Shown one piece after another: positions 61,151 to 64,000 of a stretch of 64,000 bases of DNA. Below the pieces are notes generated by a model. It did no database searches and was not told where the DNA came from. It saw only the letters and a program-made list of their open reading frames with translations. The number at the start of each line of letters is the position of its first letter. The first letter of the stretch is position 1. The translations under genes were made by a program, and so were the position numbers. Origin of the DNA: Chinchilla lanigera (Eukaryota; Chordata; Mammalia; Rodentia; Chinchillidae); assembly GCF_000276665.1 (NCBI RefSeq), contig NW_004955472.1, positions 11,515,531-11,579,530 on the forward strand, given 5' to 3'.

Positions 61151-63880
61151 TGTAATATACTTTCAAATTAGGCAATCTGATGGTTTTAGCTTTATTCTTC
61201 TCACCCAAGGTTGCTTAAATCATTCTAGAATTTTTATGGCTCCAAATGAATTTTACGATTACTTATTTCTATGAAAACACTATTGGAATACAATAGGCAT
61301 TACACTGTATTTGGTGACTATTTTAGGTACTTGGAGTATTTTAGTAATATTAACTCTTCCAATCCATGTATGGAATATATTTCCACTTATTTGTATCTTC
61401 TTTAATTTCTTTCCTCAGTATAATGTAGGTTTCAACGTACAGATCTTTCAGTTCCTTGTTTAAATAAATTACTAAGCATTTTGTTATTTTTGATGGTGCA
61501 ATGCATGAGATTACTTTTCTGATTTACATTTTCATCTTATGGATTGTGAGTGTATTAAAATTCACTTTTTGGCATGTTAATTTGTATTCAACCTTAATGA
61601 ATTCATTTACTGCTTCTAATACTGTAATTTTTAAATGTAGTTGTGCAGAATTTCTATGTATAAGTGAGTGTGGCTGCATATGCAAACAATTTAACTTTTT
61701 ACATTCTGATTTGGATTTTAACTTTTTATTGTCTTATTCTACAAGTAGGACCTCTGCGTTGAGAGAATTGGTGAGAGAGAACCTTTGTTTCTTTTTCAGT
61801 CTAAGGATGCTTTTTCAATTTTCACTATGGAACACAATGTTAACTATGGGATTATGATACGTGACCTTCATCATGTTGCAGTATATTCCTTTTTGCCTTA
61901 ATCGTTTTCGGTTTTTGTGCTGAAAGAATGCAGAATCCTATTTACATGTATTTAAATGAACATTTAACTTTTAAATTTCATTCTGCAAATATGGTATTTT
62001 GGATAAATCATCCTTTTAATATGCTGATGCATTTAGCTTGATAGTATTTTGTTGAGGAATTTGTTACCTATGTCATCAGGAATGTTATCCTATAATTTTA
62101 TTTCTCTTTAGTGTTCTTATATAACTTTGCTGTTACTGTAATTATAGACTCATAAAATGAATTCAAAAGTACTCCCTGTTTTCAATTTTTTGGAAGACTT
62201 TGAAAAGGTTTGGAATTACATTTTCTTTAAGCAATTGGTAGAATCTACCTGAGACTCCATCATGCTTTTGGCTTTTCTTTTGATTTCTGATTCAGTGTAT
62301 TTGCTCATTAATGATGTCATCAGGTTTTATATCTATTCATGCTTCATTCTTTGTAGATCGCATGATTAAAATAATTTTTCTGTTTCTTCAGTGTTGTCTT
62401 TGTTGCTCTATAGTTCACAGTAGTCTAGTATGGCCCTTTTGACTTTTACAGTATCAGTGTAGTTTCTCCTTTTTCAGTTATACTTTTATTCATTTAAGTC
62501 TTTCCTATGTTTTTTCTTGGTTAGTTAACCAGAAACATTCTCAGTTTTTTAATAAACTTCCATTAGTTCACCTTTTTAATTTTTTTCAAGTCTTTATTTC
62601 ATTTACTTCTGCTCTACTCCCTTCTTTCTGCTAATTTTGGTCTTAGTTTAGTTTTTAGCTCTTTTAGATATAAAGCTTGGTTGTTTTGGCCTTTCTTTTT
62701 TTTATTATAAGTATTTCCCACTATATAAATTACCTTCTTATAGTTGTCCTGGTTTCACCCCATTAATTTGGTTATACTCTATTTCTGTTTTCATTTTTCT
62801 TTGGATGAACTTTGGTTTACCTTCTGATTTCCTTTGTTATAAATTCAGTGTTCAAGTGTGTATTAATTTCAACATATTTGTGAACTTTCCTTTTTTCTTG
62901 CTATTAATGATTTCTAATTTTGTAATCTAATGCATGCAAAATGTATTTGATATGATTTCAGTTTTATTAATTTGTGAAGATTATTTTTGTGGAACAACAT
63001 GTGATCTATCCTGAAGGATGTTCTGTGTGGACTCAAAGTGTGTGGAATCTTCTGCTATCAGATGCAATGTTTTATATGTGTGTTAGGTCTATTTGCTCTA
63101 TAATGTTATTTGATAACATTAAAGAGCAAAATTTGAATATTTCCTCATTGATTTTCTGTCTGGATGATTTATCAATTGTTGAAACTAAGGTGTTGAGGTC
63201 CCCAACTACTCTTGTATTGCTATTTTTCCCTGAAGGTCTATTAATATTTGCCTTATTTATACATTCTAGAAATAGATGAATATGTGCATATGTACATTTT
63301 TGTATCCTACTGATGAATTTATACCTATATCATCATATATTGATAGCCTGATGAGTGTTACCTTATGTATGATGAGCAATTTTTATCTTTTCACTTTCAA
63401 AATTATCTTTGACTTTACCTTTTGATTATAACAATAATATGTCTAAAGATAATCTTATTTGGGTTCATCATTCATGAAATATCTGATTTTATCAATCTGG
63501 TTATGTATATTCTCTCAAAAATTTTGGAAATTTTCAGTTGTTATTTAAATAAAGTTTCTTTTGGTCTCCTTTATTTCTGTCTTCTAAAACTTTCATAAAA
63601 TAAATAGTTGCTCATTTGATAACATCCAACTAAACAACATGTGATTTCATTGTTTCATTTTATCCTTTTGTTCCTTTTCCTGGATATTTTCAGTGGTCTG
63701 TCTTTGAGTTCATTGATTATACTTCTTCATGATAAAACCAACTATTAAATCTTTATAGAACTTTTAAAGTTCTGTTAGTATAATCTTCTCTTTAAGATTT
63801 GTTTGTTTTCTTATATGACTTTGATTCCTATATTGATTTCTATTTTGTTCATTAATTGTTTGCCACATTTGGTATACATA

Positions 63881-63886
<6 letters not shown>

Positions 63887-63929
<43 letters not shown>
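63887..63929. repeat. (TG)n microsatellite
   Basis: A pure TG run of about 43 bases within the antisense L1M. Confidence 0.97.
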
Positions 63930-63930
<1 letters not shown>

Positions 63931-64000
63931 TTGCATCTCATGAGATTCCTTCAGCATTACTTTGAATTTTTTGTTAAGCAATTCCTAGATCTTAATTTGT

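Larger units (their letters stand above)
59090..64000 (-). mobile_element. Long old L1M, antisense, running off the window
   Basis: In plus-strand order the window shows antisense L1M 3'UTR (59090-59330), late ORF2 (59400-60470), RT region (60740-62570) and endonuclease (62700-63250). Examples are ACATAATGTCCTCTAGGTTA, CTTGTTTCTTTTGCTATACAG, GTTTAAATAAATTACTAAGC and GTGGAACAACATGTGATCTA. ORF1-like antisense follows from about 63690 (GTGGTCTGTCTTTGAGTTCA). It is interrupted by a Tigger-like element and two ID SINEs. Plus-strand frames at 60232, 61501 and 62974 are shadows of the dead antisense ORF2. The 5' end is not in the window. Confidence 0.88.

Noticed and set aside
59090..64000. Plus-strand frames of 129, 118 and 101 codons (60232, 61501, 62974)
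   Set aside because: They lie antisense over a dead L1M ORF2; leucine/phenylalanine-rich content is what antisense L1 DNA gives.

Overview
The window is AT-rich mammalian nuclear DNA, most likely intergenic or deep-intronic, from a rodent. The rodent call rests on tRNA-Ala-derived ID SINEs (six sense, two antisense) and B1 (7SL-derived) SINEs carrying the usual internal duplication. The youngest ID copies share a CGGTACCGG 3' motif and an A-rich tail with CC interruptions, unlike the murine ID consensus as I recall it. The species cannot be fixed from sequence alone. I found no intact protein-coding gene, no functional tRNA or rRNA gene and no CRISPR array. The longest open frame is 167 codons and resembles no family I recognise.

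Layout. 0.3-4.9 kb: a 5'-truncated, internally deleted L1 (+) carrying a B1 and ending in an A-rich tail. 4.9-5.7 kb: an unclassified GC-richer block with a 52/53-bp tandem duplication. 5.7-6.2 and 8.3-10.0 kb: old L1M fragments, the second with B1 and ID inserts. 10-19.5 kb: mostly low-copy sequence with an MLT1-like LTR, GT and GA microsatellites, an L2/MIR remnant, two possible exons and a palindromic CRE. 19.6-33.9 kb: a nested stack in which an old L1 (+) is interrupted by a short L1 3' end and by a nearly full-length L1 of about 7 kb. 34.9-40.3 kb: L1M fragments, two related LTR-like repeats and GT/GGCT/GGAA microsatellites. 40.3-53.9 kb: low-copy sequence with MIR/L2 relics, two MLT1-like LTRs, ID SINEs and an odd 1.2-kb GC-richer block with tandem duplications (47.0-48.2 kb). 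54.0-55.7 kb: an L1 (-) with a 5' inversion. 58.3-64.0 kb: ID SINE, MIR, LTR-like fragment, then a long old L1M (-) running off the window and itself interrupted by a Tigger-like DNA transposon and two ID SINEs.

Nothing here works as a system of genes. The window is a layered record of retrotransposition, and the nesting gives a relative chronology: old L1M/MIR/L2, then MLT1 and Tigger, then rodent L1, then B1 and ID. All three long rodent-type L1s have lost key ORF2 residues, so they look dead. The observations most worth checking are the L1-in-L1 nest, the deletion fusing ORF1 to ORF2, the twin-primed L1, the unclassified 47-48 kb block and the 10.9/12.7 kb exon-like pair.
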